Shown here: piece after piece, positions 12,373 through 29,878 of the stretch
Numbering within the stretch: the stretch's first letter is position 1
Layout: each line of letters starts with the position of its first letter
From: Pomacea canaliculata
Taxonomy: Eukaryota; Mollusca; Gastropoda; Architaenioglossa; Ampullariidae
Direction: 5' to 3'
NCBI RefSeq assembly: GCF_003073045.1
Contig: NC_037597.1
Span: 2,542,190-2,606,189, forward strand
DNA length: 64,000 bases
Notes under the pieces: generated by a model
What the model was told of the DNA's origin: nothing
Databases searched by the model: none
The model's input: the letters and a program-made list of their open reading frames with translations, nothing else
Program-made: the position numbers and the translations under genes

Positions 12373-14710
12373 TAGAAAGTCTAACCCTGAAAAGATAAAA
12401 AAAAGGGGGGGTTTGTATGTGTGTATACATAATGAATAATATACAAATGTAAACTATAATAAATAATATAATAATATATCACAACTAAAAAAAATGTACT
12501 AAGTGGGCAAAAAATCAAATACATAAATGTGGTAGAAGAGATAAAATGTCTGAAATAAACTAAAAAGCAACAAAACTTAATGTAGACCAAAGAGAAGGAA
12601 TTATTCTATCTCTAAATTGAAAAAAACAATGTAAGTAACCATCAATCTGCGTTGCAGCATGGAAACATAGATGAGATCATGACTCAAGGACCCAGAGATG
12701 GGATAGACGGATTATGCATGAGAATATCTGGTCTGAGGGAAATGATTGTCTGCACTTGATGAAGGACTGACACAATCTCACCAGCCCACTGAGACAGCAG
12801 TGACACTATCGATGGTTGCAAATGCTGTAATGACTGTAACAGTATGACTGCAAACATGATTTACTGAGTACAGCAACTTAATGAAAGTACTAGATTGGAG
12901 TAGATAGGAGTGAATTACCATAAGCCAAACTAATAGTAGAAAGAAGACAGACTCAAGACAACTCCACATCAAAGCCAAATTACTATTTGTGTATGCATGT
13001 ATAGGTAAAGACTCGTCGAGGCCCAAACTTCTCAGTCAAGAAATAGTTTCTTTGCTTAAGTGATAGCCTTCCTGAACTCTTCCTCTCATGTCAGGAACAA
13101 TACTAGTTGATGTGTCCTTTTTGCAGTCAGTGAGGGTGAGCAAGCATCCATATGTGCCTGCTCACATGTATTTTGGTATCTCTGCAATGTGTATGTCCAG
13201 TGGGCTGTCTGTGTAGGTGATAAAGAGTGTGGAAGAGAGAGAGAGAGCATGTGAGAAAGAAGGGTAGTAGGTATATATGTGCATATGAATTTGGAGGAAA
13301 TTTACGTGTGAGCAGTAGCATCTGCAAGTGAGTGCGATAGGTATTTGTCCAATAATTGGCGACCATCTTCTCCATGTACTTTCACTTGGTCAATAAATGA
13401 AATATACTTGTCTATGAATAATATTTTAAGCACATCTACAGTTTTATCTTGACTGAAGGGGGAAAAATGTAAACATATTTGTTGCCTCTATATTAATGGT
13501 TAGATGGTTGTGTGACACGTCTAGTATATTTGCAAAATGTGTCTGTGCTCGTCACCTCTTGTTTTCAGCCACTGCCACTGTTTGACAGCACTTGCAAAAA
13601 CCCAACAGCCTACTGTGTTTCCCCCAAAATAACCTATAAATAAGCCCTAGTTAAGATCGTCAGCCAAACGAAAAGATTCTGTTTGTCGAGTGACAGTGCT
13701 CCACCCCAAGCTGTAAGGATTGCTATATATTGTTATAATAATAATAAATTTGTAAACCATATTTCCCCATGTGAAGAATGATCTGCAAAAACCAGTTTAT
13801 TATGACAAGAACTTTGCCCATAGGTTCATGCTAAGTAACTGAACACAATTTTATATCTTCTCCAAACCTTTCACATTCCTTCAGACCTACTTTAGTTACA
13901 ATATCCACTATAATGACATGAATATAATCATGTAAGATCTCTGAAACAAAATATATAATGTAACAGACTTAGTATAAATTAAATAATAAATGGTCTTATA
14001 GTCTTTATGGCCACCAGTGAAAATATAACTAGTTCACTGTGTCTTGTGCTCGGCAGATAGAACCGAAAACTTCCTTGCTATATCAGGTACCAGTATACAT
14101 GTATATATTGCTGATCTGCCTGGTGAGCAGGCCACACGTCTTCCCGACACTGGGGGAGGGGGCAAGACATATATTTGTATTTTACACCAAGCCAGCTACT
14201 AAAGCTATATCAGAGCAAAACCGCCAGAATTGTAAGTGCCACAGGATGAGAAAGAACGGCGAGCACAAGACGGGATGTGAACCCACGACAATCGATCCTC
14301 ACCGCACTTAATTTAATTGTGATGAAAATTAACCGTTGTGCCAGTGGACCGTTAACGTGGATAAAAGTGTTAGTAGTCTTAGCAAGCTGCTGAAAAGATT
14401 AACAAAATGAAGATAAAATATTGTGAGAGTACATACGTGATCCTCTGCACACCTATTCCGATTCTCTCATAACGCGCTAACCCAATATGATACTATACAA
14501 AGAACAACAAATTAACCGAATAGTTCCCGCCAAATGCCAAAAGCAGAATCTTTATTATTTAAGTTTCGAATTTTTTAAACTGCGCGCAAAATATCTACAT
14601 TAGGCTTGAAATATACCAGAAATAGACATTAACATTAGTTTATTTTGTAATTTTAAGTGAATTTTGTAAATACGTCAATGTTATTTAGACAGCTTTACAA
14701 CTCTTGAAAC
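12373..14710. other. EXO1-YIPF4 divergent intergenic region
   Basis: About 2.3 kb separate the EXO1 start codon (minus) and the YIPF4 start codon (plus), so both promoters should lie here. Contents: AT-rich sequence, a (GA)n run near 13,230, an (ATA)n run near 13,735, and a minus-strand SINE at about 14,145-14,352. The last 300 bases before YIPF4 contain 'GCGCGC'-type CpG steps near 14,470-14,590 and are the best candidate for its promoter. I see no further gene. Confidence 0.5.
14145..14352 (-). repeat. tRNA-derived SINE, minus orientation
   Basis: Read on the minus strand: 'CACTGGCACAACGGTTAA' (A-box-like head), 'GTGGGTTCACATCCCGTCT' (good B-box match), 'TTCTTTCTCATCCTGTGGC', then 'AGCTGGCTTGGTGTAAAATAC'. 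The head and tail correspond to the copies at 2,395 and 43,045, but the tRNA part is a different variant, with a better B box. Boundaries approximate. It lies about 360 bases upstream of the YIPF4 start codon. Confidence 0.72.
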
Positions 14711-19698
<4,988 letters not shown>

Positions 19699-22600
19699 AT
19701 TGCATCCTCTTTTACATCTATACTTCTAGATGTGGGCCCAAATGGTGATCTGCTGTAGCTTTTAGTTTTTGCTTTTTTTTTCAAAATACACTCCAAGCAA
19801 ATCAAATTCTAATTTGAAAGAGTGAAACTTTTTGCTTATGGATGTGTCTTGGGCAGTCATGTATGACACTTAACATACTAACTCCAGTTATCATCAAAAC
19901 TGGGTATACTGTAAGTTCACTGCCTGTAATCCTATATGTACGCGTTAAGTTATACATCCAAGCTGCTTGTTATTCAAACTTTGTAAATACTGAAAGCTTA
20001 CATGGGTTGGAAAAAAGATTTATGGAGGGGAGGTTGGTGTAACAGTAATTGATGTGTGCAGGGGACATGGCATTTTTAGTCCAGCAAAGAATAATATGGT
20101 GAAGTGTCTAAGTGCCCATCCCATCTGCTTACTGCAGAATAGACCATTCCTTGAAGGGAAGGAGAGATTAAAATTTCTGACCACAACTCATTTCCCTTGA
20201 CTCTGTGATCTGTGATGTGATCAATTATGATGTGAAAATTAGCCCTGTGCATGTTGAAATTTTGTCTGCTAAGCATTCTTTTGTTTGGAGCTACTGGAAA
20301 CGTGTTAGAATGGAGAACATGCCAAAGTAAGCTAACCAAACATTTGTCAAGGATTGGAAAAAGGGTGTGGATTTGCATAGGAAGGCCATCCTTTCTATTT
20401 ACACACACACCCCTGCCACACTCTGCTTTATTTATAAGATTGTTTTTGCTTCAGGCATTTATATATACAGTATTGTATAATGTCAGAAACTATCTTATCG
20501 AGCATGTTTATTTAAATTCACTAGCCAATGAATTTTTGGGAGGACGTTGATGCAGAGATACAAGTAGGACTGGCACATTTTTATGTTAAAAAAGCATAAC
20601 GATGACAGTAAACATATCCCTGAAAATGCACTTATAAACAGTTATTCTAAGCTTACAACATCAGTTTTTAAGACATCCTAGATTTTTTTTTATTTTTCAG
20701 TGTATTATTGCAAACAACAATGTTGCACTGTCAAGAACGGAAATATCCCAACATATAGCTTTACTTGAGATATTAGTATAAAACACATGTTAAATAATAA
20801 TTCAATTTTCAGCTTATTATTATTTTTACATTAAAATATGATCACTAACACCACTTGAAATAAATATATTTTTGCCATAAAATTAACAAAGCATTTGGAA
20901 AACTAGAAATTACATGCATTTTTAAGGGAAGGAAGGGGAGGTTTTATTGTTACCCCTTCATCAGGGAAAAAAAAAAAAAGAGTTCAAGGAATATAACTCA
21001 GCGCTCAAGTGCAGCACTTTTCTTCCCTTATCTGTTTTGGTTCCGGTTAAAACTTAAAATTATCAGAAACTCCTTAACACTGACATAGTAAATGTGCACC
21101 ATGTTGGAATTGACACATCAGCTCAGTTCAGTTAAAAAGGAGAAGTTTATGATGGAATAAAATTTGCTTCCAGTCATCCAAGATCTTTGTAGCTGATAAA
21201 ACTCTTTGGATGAGAGAATCATTGAGCATTCATTTCATTTTTTTTTTTTTTTCATCCAGGCATATTATGTTAGAATAGATTCTACTCAAATCGAACAAGC
21301 ACCACTGTTTTGGATTATTAATATTATCATCTTCAGGGACTAAAAATATAACAAGAAGAAAATTGAATTTTCAATAGATGCAGGTTTAAGACAATGAACA
21401 ATTTAGGCTCAAGAGGTTTAGTGTGGTTTTACTAAGCAATCGCTAGCAGTCTTAGTCTTTGTGTTACTGGTGTTGCCAATATAATGATTGTAGTGAATAA
21501 TCTTGTAGATCCTTGTCTTTTGTAATTTTTTCAAACTATGTCAGTTTTCTAAAAAAACTATATGCTTTTCAATGGAAATTTGAATCTTTTAAGACTGACA
21601 ACATGCTTAGAAATGCAGGATATAAAGTTTGTTTTGCATAACTAAGCTGTTATTCAAGATTATGTTCAAATTAAGCACAACTGCTTTTGTTCATTTGATA
21701 CAACCCACAAATGTCTTTTTCCCCCAGCCACAATTTTATAGTGACATTATAGTTTGTGTTAAGATGAGAATGCTAGGATTTGGGTGGCTTGTATTTTATT
21801 AACAATGAATTGGAGTAAATGCAGAAGTTCTGCAAATATTTTATATTTTTGATGTTGGAATTGTAGTAAATTTATAACTTTTTAAATGTTTAATAATGCA
21901 TTGTGGTAGTTACGAGAAAAGGTACTAGTTTAGATTTGGCAGATTTGAATGCCTTTGTGGTTTTGAGGATAATAAGACATTATTGTATATCATTATAAAA
22001 CAATGTGGGAGATTATATATTTATGTTAATATGACTTAGAAGTTCAGATTTAATATGTTAAATGAAAGTAAATAAGCTGGATGTGAAAAAATGAGAGTGA
22101 TGTCTTTCACCTAATTGGTTGAGGGGACTATTTTTTTCGTTGTTTTGGTCTGGATCTAGGTTGACTTTGGTGTTTCCTGTTGCCTTCTGATCTCAAAACC
22201 AGGAACACTTCATTTTCACATCTATGGGACTAGTGCTTCATTTCATGCTTCAGTACATGCTTAGATTTGAATCAGTGCATGTACAAGAAAGACATTGTGG
22301 TCCGTATGAGAAGTATGTTTATTATGCCCCTGGCTCTGTGGATTTTCTTGGCTCTTGTCATAACTTATAATTCCTTGGTTTCAGAATTAACAGCCTTGTA
22401 CCACTATTGGTGTATCCTATTTTTGTAAAATCTTTTGAGCCTGCCTTGAAGATGAGGAAATCACATCGTCATTATTATTATATGCACTCTTTGCCTTTAT
22501 TTCTCAGTTTACTCCAGCATAAAATTCCATTTAGTGATTGTTGTTATGATATAAGTTTATGCTGAGTTCAGTATTCTTTGCTATTCGGTTTTCATTGAGA

Positions 22601-24881
22601 AACTTGAGTGCATGCATCTAAAGATTCTTGATGAATTATTGTTCACCAAGGAACAAAGTTATACAATGATAGTTGTAGCACAAAGAGCTTGCTCTCATGG
22701 GGTTTTATTGGTATGAAACTGGCAGAATAAAGAAGCTATCAACAAGTACTAACAGGGAAGCAGCCTTGTTCTGTGAAGATATAAAAGGAGAGAGTTGCCG
22801 TAATAGTTCACTACATCTGTCAACTAGCTGGAGTACCTGGCATTGCAGAGGGGATTTATTTCCTGACAGAGTGTTGGTGTGAAGCAGGTGAAAGTGGAAG
22901 GTGTGAGAAACTGCTATTGCCTGCTTTTTTTTTTTTTTTTTTTTAAAGGGGAAGAAATAAAAGTGCCAGGGATACCAGCTGCTATATGCTTGCTCATTTG
23001 TTGCACCCCTTTTCCTCACTGTGTACATTCCCAATTACTGCATTTCCAAGTTTGATTTGTGTAGTAGTTTTTCTCCACTTCGAGAGTCGCCTATAATATT
23101 CTATGATGGAGAAAATATAACAAGCTGTGGAGCAATCTACTGAAACCAAACATAAGTCTATGCTAACCATACCTAAGGCATGGCATGTGGAAGGCAAAAC
23201 CCAACTCACTCCTGCCCCTTCCCCACTCTACTACTAATTCTGATGTAATCGGTACTCATTTCTGTTAAGCAACTACTATGCAAAAGACCTCAAACAACTT
23301 TTGCTTTGCAGTCCAGCATGCTAACCACCAGGCTACAGTCAAGACAAACATGATCTAAACAAAGAAAGCATCTTTATCAGATATAAAACATTTATAAGAA
23401 CTTAGAGTGCTGCAAGTTTATTTTAGCCTTGGAAAAGATAAAAGGTTATGGGAGTAAACCCCTACATTGCATCATTGCATTGTTAATATAGCTTTGCTGG
23501 ATAAAAGTCATGATCAAGGCATTGGTCACAGTGGAAAGATTGTTGGCATGCTCTAGTGCAAACATGTTAATGGCTAAGGTGAGTTAGTTCAAAGACTAGT
23601 CAAATAATTGATCTTTTTTGTATTAAAAAGATATTAACAGAGTTGGATACTGTTGAGTCTCGTTTGCCCAAGACATACTAGTTGACAACCACTTCAAAAA
23701 CCATAGAGATCTGCTGTTACACATGCAAAAGCAGGAATATTGCTTGCTGGTAGAAAAATAGATCCAGGAATTCAAGACCCTATGTCTAAAAAAAACTGCT
23801 CCCAATATACTACCTGTAACATAAGAACAATATGTACAGAGGATGCTCACCTTGATCGGTCTCCAAGAACCCCTGGTAAAGGTACATGTAACAAAAGTTC
23901 ACTTGTTTTGGCCATGTGACCTGAGACTATAATGTAAGACTATTCTCCAGATTTTCATTGATGCACAGGAGGAAGAACCTGTCAATGAACATCCAATGGC
24001 TCAGCAAAGATAACATTGTCATCTACTGCACCTGTTAAATCCTCTCCACCCCTCCCATCAATTACCAGCTCAGGTCAAGAGAATTTACCCCTTCCCCCCT
24101 CACTTTTTTTTTTAGGCTTTTCTCGTTGCCCCGTCGAGTGGTGTTGAACAGTGGACAGTCTACTTCTTTCCTTGCTTCCTCTGTCGACCACCTTCCAAGG
24201 TCAAGCTCCTACAGCCTACTACACGGAAAAGTAATTATAACGTTGAGAGTAAAATGCATGTTCTCCAGTGTCGAGATTACATCGTGTCTTTTTTTCATAT
24301 CTATGTTCCTTCTTGTTTTCCCAACCCCAAGGAAAGCAAAACTGACGACTTTAAGTTCGTGTACAGTAGCAGATATTGAAGGGGTTACTATTTGGACAAT
24401 GTAACCGTCATTGTAAGCCTATGCTTTGTCGCAAGGAGAGATTTATCTGAGAGTGGTAGCAGGCTGTAGTTTTTTTTAAAAATTAAATAATATGCTCTTC
24501 TTTGACTTCTTGGAGTTTCATGGTAGGCTTTAAGACTTCTGTTATTTTTATGATTTATAGTTAGGGTTTTGGGACACATCAAGGGTAAAGCTGTGATAAG
24601 TGGGTAAGGCTTACGTTAGCTATATGTAGGCAAAAAGGTAGGCGATGATTAAGTCTTAGCGCGATGTTACAGACAGAAAATTGTGTTACTTTTCGGATGC
24701 CTATGAAATGTGCACATTTGCACTCATCGTCTAACGAGGATTGAAGGATCAGGGGAGGATATTCAGACCAATAACACAAGGCCCGTAATTCAACAAGACG
24801 CGCTCATGGCAACACGCACTGTCACTGATTTTTGGGGATTCCAAGCCTTTTTTATTTAAAGTTTTACCTCGCACAGGAACT
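19699..24881. other. YIPF4 3' region and YIPF4-TEDC1 intergenic sequence
   Basis: The first one to two kb are the likely YIPF4 3' untranslated region ('AATAAA'-containing sequence near 20,861 is one possible polyadenylation signal). The rest is AT-rich, with a poly-T tract at 22,926-22,944, a LINE fragment at 23,640-24,090, and a somewhat more CpG-containing stretch from about 24,120 to 24,880 that probably includes the TEDC1 promoter. Open frames such as 24,126-24,404 have no family match. Confidence 0.45.
23640..24090 (+). mobile_element. Second fragment of LINE family B (ORF2 C-terminus)
   Basis: Plus-strand segments read, in shifting frames, an 'LRLLPIYYL.HKNNMYR' block, then 'IGLQEPLVKVHV', then 'FGHVT' or its frame-shifted equivalent, then 'KTILQIF'. 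This is the same order as the fragment at 10,480-10,990 (LRRLLxI, then QEPLL, then the FGHV region). It is heavily decayed, with many stops. Confidence 0.6.
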
Positions 24882-27800
24882 ATGTTACGCAGCAACATTC
24901 AAGTTCGAGAAACAATAGAACTCCTCTGTAGAATACTTGCAGAGAACGGAACAACACCGATCCGAGCAGAAATACTCCGGAAAGCAAAGTTTGACAGTTT
25001 GGAGGAGGTAGGATTACGACAGAATCTTGAAAATGAGTATTTATCGCCAGAATCATATATAAGTATATACGGTCCTTGGTTACAGAAAAAAAAACACTAA
25101 TGGAAATAGGAAGGTAGTTTGCTAGAATTGTAACAAATAATTTTGTAAATAAATGTAGTTTGTGGTACTTGAAGTATACACCACATATAAGTTATCACAA
25201 TCCATAAAAAGATCAAACTGAATCAGCGACGAAGATTAAAATGAAGGCAGGCTTGATGACTTCTTCATAAAAGACAACATATTGTAACAATGCCTTTATC
25301 TTTTTGTCTATTAGCTGTGTCACGCTTTATTTGAGCTCAGAAGTATAACAAAGAAGAGCAGATGATACTGATTAATGATTTTCTTTGGGTTCTTCTCTGT
25401 GCAGCTGGTTAGGCTGATAAGCTTGTAAACTTACAAATCATATCATATTAAATTATAATAATAACTTATTTTGATGTTGCTTCTTAACTTATTTCAAAAT
25501 AAATATTTAGCAAATAGGATGGTGAGCTTTTGTGTTTATTTATTTTATTTTACTTAGGTATGATTTTAAAAATGGTTGAATCATCAACAAGGGAATAGTT
25601 TTATATATATCACACACACTAACAAGCTGAACTATCATTATTCTGAACTCCCCCCACCCCACCCCCTTTTAATCCTTTTCTTGGTGTAAATTCTCAACCC
25701 TACACACAATGTATTTTTATGTAAAGTTTCTTTTTTTTAAAGTACCAGCTAGAAGAATTAACAGAGTAATTTTATTGTGCTTATTTCAGAGTACACCTCT
25801 TTGGCAGCTTCTTTATGAACTTATTCGTCTTTGTGAAAATGGATGCATCAATACCCAAACTCCAGTGACTCTAACGACGCCACTTGCAGGTTGTAAGCCC
25901 TTCTTAGTTTAATGTACATATAACTGTTTCAAACTTTTTATTATTCTACTGCAAAATTCTACTGCATTCAGTATTTTTATACCAGCTTTGACAGCAAATT
26001 TTTCAAGTATTTTATGCATTTTCAACATATTCCTAAAACTGTACATTTTGTGTGTTTATATATACATATGTGTGCACTTGCAGAAGAACATGTAATATAT
26101 GTGAAGAAGGAAATGCAAAAACGAGGTTATCTTTGTCTGGAGTTCGCCAGTTTACCAACCAGCTTTAGACAAGGCAGTCGGGAGTTGTTATTGGCTTTTG
26201 CCTGGTTGTTGTTTAAAGAAGACATAATAGGCAGATTGACCAGGAACCGCGTGTCATCTGTTCACAGTGATCTGGTCTCTTTATTTGAGGTAAATGCATA
26301 CTTATCACTGTAGTGTTTCTGTTTCAGTGCATTTTTGTTTATAAAACAGATCTATAAATAGCATTTTATAAAATTAAAAATTTTAAAAAAGCTCTTTTGT
26401 TGATCTCACTGACCTATATAAAAACATTATGTGGATATTTTCTAATAAAGTTATTCTTCTTTTCCCACCAGGAGCATTAATAACTTTGTTATTTGCAAAT
26501 GTTTCCATTTTAGTTGAATGATTGTTGATACAATTTGTTGTCAAATAATATGGATAAGTTTTTGGAAAATAACTGGAGGACAAAATTTGAGATATCTGTA
26601 GTGTGCTTAAATATTTGTTGCAGAATGTTGAAGACAGTAGCACTTACAAAACTTGTGGGAACCATGGTGAAAAACACAGCAGTCCTGCTGAACATATCCA
26701 GCAGCTTTTAACATTAAACCATAAGCTGCAAATGTATATACGGCTGTTACACGCATCACATTTGGAGTATGCTAGACTGTCCTACAAGGTGTATATATGT
26801 GTATATGCTTGCATGCTTGTAACACTACTGTGCACTGTACAGAAATAAGAACAATGTAAAACATACAAAAATAAACATACTCAAAATAAACATAGCATGC
26901 ATTAATAGACAAACATATATCAACAAATAATATAGAGAGGCATTAACACAGCATCAGAAAAAGCAAGATCTTTGCAGTTAAGGCAAGATGTAGAAAAGTT
27001 GGTTATGAATATAAATATATGTTAAAATATCATCATCTGCAGATATTTATTTTTATGGGGAAAATATCTGAAAACATGTTTTAGAAGATTGAAAATTAGT
27101 GTAGGTTTAATGTTGATTTAACTAGACAAAAATCACTTTCGTTATGGCTATCACTTACAAAAGTGTAACTTTTCTTGGTACTTCTTCTTCGTAATAAAAT
27201 TACTGAAAATATATCTACCAAAACTGTATGAAATAAAAATATTAAATAAGCAGAGGCTTGACTGAGTAATCTAATTAGTGGTATGCGGATTAATGGCTTT
27301 TTCTTCTGGGAAGACCTTTTTTTCCTTTCTGTAGTGCTTTCTGGCAGACATCACGTACATGACCTGATTCATTAATTACATTATTCACTATACCAAGTAA
27401 TCATGTACTTAGTTTTTCACTTATGAGTAGTGTGTTTATACATATGCAGATCTGACTGCACCTTTTAGGAAGAAAGGCATAAATACCTGGTATTTTTTTA
27501 AAACAAGAAGAATTCTTGATTTCCTCCCTTTCAGGTCCACAGTGCCACATATGGGTTTTTTTTAACACCTGGTCACAATCATCTATCTACAAAAGAAACA
27601 TATTGTCTTCGGTATCCCAGAGAAATGAAAAAGGTATAATTATGCAACTAGATCAGACCTGGGCAAACGCCGGCCCGCCCGCTGGCCTGCCCGCCAGTAT
27701 ATATACTATATATACACTATTGGGTAAAACTGAATTAACTATATTAGTCCGGCCCTCTAGAACCATCCCAGTTTCTCATGCAGCCCCTTGGGAAAATTAA

Positions 27801-29878
27801 TTGCCCACCTCTGAACTAGACTTAAGGAAAATGTTTTAAAAAATTACTGGAGTGAAATGTTTTTCAAATAGGTTTAGATCATTATGAAATAGTGATTTAC
27901 AAAATATGAAATAATAACCTGCACCTATTACTCATGGTCTAGTATTGCAATAGTTAAGTGCTTGTCACCATTGTACACACGGATCAAAGCATGTTGATCT
28001 TTGCATAAAAAAGGTAAAGGTGATGCATACATAAGCCGGATTATTTTTTCTGGAATGCGGATTGTGAGAACATAAGTCATTCTGCCCCTTGTTTTATAGA
28101 TCAGATTATTTCATTTCAGAGTTTTTTTTCTGTCTGGATCATTAACAAAATGCATTGTTTCATTGTATAAGCGGCATCAAACCAAGAAGAATTAAGCATA
28201 ATTTCTGTGTACAGATGTTGCTGTTGCTGAAACAAGACAGCAGTCACATGGAGAATTTGCTTCTCTGGGGAGAAAAGGAACACATGTTCTGGGAGTGGAT
28301 GGTGGGTGCACATCATCCAAGTCTTCATCAGTCATTCCTCTTTGTGCAGCAACATGAAAAATAATACCTTTAAATTTTCATGTGTATTATCCTGTTAAAC
28401 TTGTTGCAGAATTTATCATTTGTCCTTTAGATGGAGTTTGGGTTTTTTTTGCAGGAGAGTGTTGTGGACCTGAAAGAATACCCCAATACTGACTTCCTTC
28501 TGGTACATAACCCTGAATCAGCAGTTTACACTGATGTCCCACCATCTGTACTTGCTGATATTGTGGCACATAAGAAAAGTGTGGCAGAAACTATTCTTCG
28601 ACATGAATTAACTATTGAGAGACTGGAAAGCCTTTCAGGTGTGAAGGTAATATGTGTTCAGAATTCAGGCTTTAAAAATCAATAAATCAGGGAACAAATA
28701 CCTTTAGGATAAATTGTTTCTTTGTGCAGTATGTTCTGGTGAAATGATTTTTATTCACATTCAGTAAAAGTAAATTTAGAAGATCTCTTACCTCAAATTA
28801 CTGTCATGATGTTGCTTGCATGTCAAAAATGTAAAGCATGTGCCTGTGGTGCTCAATAGCCTCTAGATGGCTGTAAAAATGACATTAGTGTTTAAATTGT
28901 TTGCTTGGCATACAATTGTCAATGTACTGTGCCTGAAACTTTCATTGTGAGAAATAAATCAAAAATGAATTATATTTTTTTAAAAAGTAATTAGACAATT
29001 ATCATAGCTTTTTTTTTAACAGCTACTTTCTCTGTTTTCAGGAAGCAACACTTAATGACTTGGAGCTAAACAGACTTTTGAAATCAGTTGGTGAAGAAGT
29101 AATGCTACTACAGTCTTGTTTGGGTCAAGAAATCTTGAAGGAGCCCCTCATTGGCCACGGTCTAACATCAATGCTGGTGAAAAATAGTTGTGGTAACAGC
29201 AAACATGCAGCAAAGGAGTCAAATGTATTCAGTGCTGACAATCTCTGTGACGATAGGGTAATGGAAAGTTGACTTTCTTTTTTGTATGTTATTTCTTCAT
29301 CACCCATGTAAGATGGTTGTTGGCCATTAGAGTGAGATGTATGTTGAACCTTTTTCATTAAACCTGTTACAAAATTTCTTTTTTAAAATGAAATGTTCCT
29401 GCTGACTTCTTTGAGAAGTTCTTCTGACAAAGAATGTGCTTCAGTGGTGTATAACTTTTTTTGTATGGGTAATAGCATCGTATGTCAAAACACTAAATTG
29501 TATTGTAGCATTTTGGTACATCAGACTGCACAATTGTATTGACAGGTGTGACCAGTGGTCACATTATGCTGACATGCTATGAGGGGGATGGAATAAAGGA
29601 CTGTAGGGTGGGTATTTATGGAAGATACATCTCCTTTTTGTTTTACTGAAATTTATGTATTTATTTTTGTTTTTGGTTTACAGGTGCAATCGGTACATGC
29701 TGGACTAAAACAGCTGAATGAAGAAAAATGCATTTTGGCAGAAGACCTCCATTTACTTCGTCAACATTTTCTGCAGCAGCTGACCAGAACTGAATGTGCA
29801 ACTCTCAATGCTGTGTGTGTTATCCCAAACTGTTTAAGAAGACGTTCAGTCAAGCCATTGCCTGCACAAACCTCATAA
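24882..29878 (+). CDS. TEDC1: TEDC1, tubulin epsilon and delta complex protein 1, nine exons
   Basis: TEDC1 works with TEDC2 and delta-/epsilon-tubulin in forming and stabilising centriolar triplet microtubules. Exons: 24,882-25,007 (MLRSNIQVRETIELLCRI; EILRKAKFDS), 25,790-25,889 (PLWQLLYELI), 26,084-26,289 (RQGSRELLLAFAWLLFKEDI), 26,624-26,788, 27,535-27,633 (HLSTKETYCLRYPREMKK), 28,215-28,301 (EHMFWEWM), 28,455-28,646, 29,042-29,257, 29,684-29,878 (stop TAA). The motifs 'RAKFD', 'SQGSRELLLALSWLL', 'SHLSxxE' and 'FWxWM' of vertebrate TEDC1 all appear in order. All phases agree and no indel is needed. It encodes 461 residues, longer than I recall for the human protein (about 370). The extra length is a C-terminal charged region (exons 7-9) with probable coiled coil (AETILRHELTIERLESL; HAGLKQLNEEKCILAEDL). 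Confidence 0.9.
27646..27821. mobile_element. hAT-type MITE with 8-bp target duplication
   Basis: The element 27,654-27,813 (160 bp) starts CAGACCTGGGCAAACGCCGG and ends TTAATTGCCCACCTCTG, giving terminal inverted repeats CAGA(CC/GG)TGGGCAA. The subterminal 'CGGCCCGCC' is typical of hAT non-autonomous elements. It is flanked by AACTAGAT (27,646-27,653) and AACTAGAC (27,814-27,821), an 8-bp duplication with one mismatch, the hAT target-site length. It lies in TEDC1 intron 5, 20 bases after the exon. No coding capacity. Confidence 0.85.

Noticed and set aside
24126..24404. A 92-codon open frame upstream of TEDC1 as a small gene
   Set aside because: No recognisable domain, no splice or conservation evidence; more likely promoter-proximal sequence.
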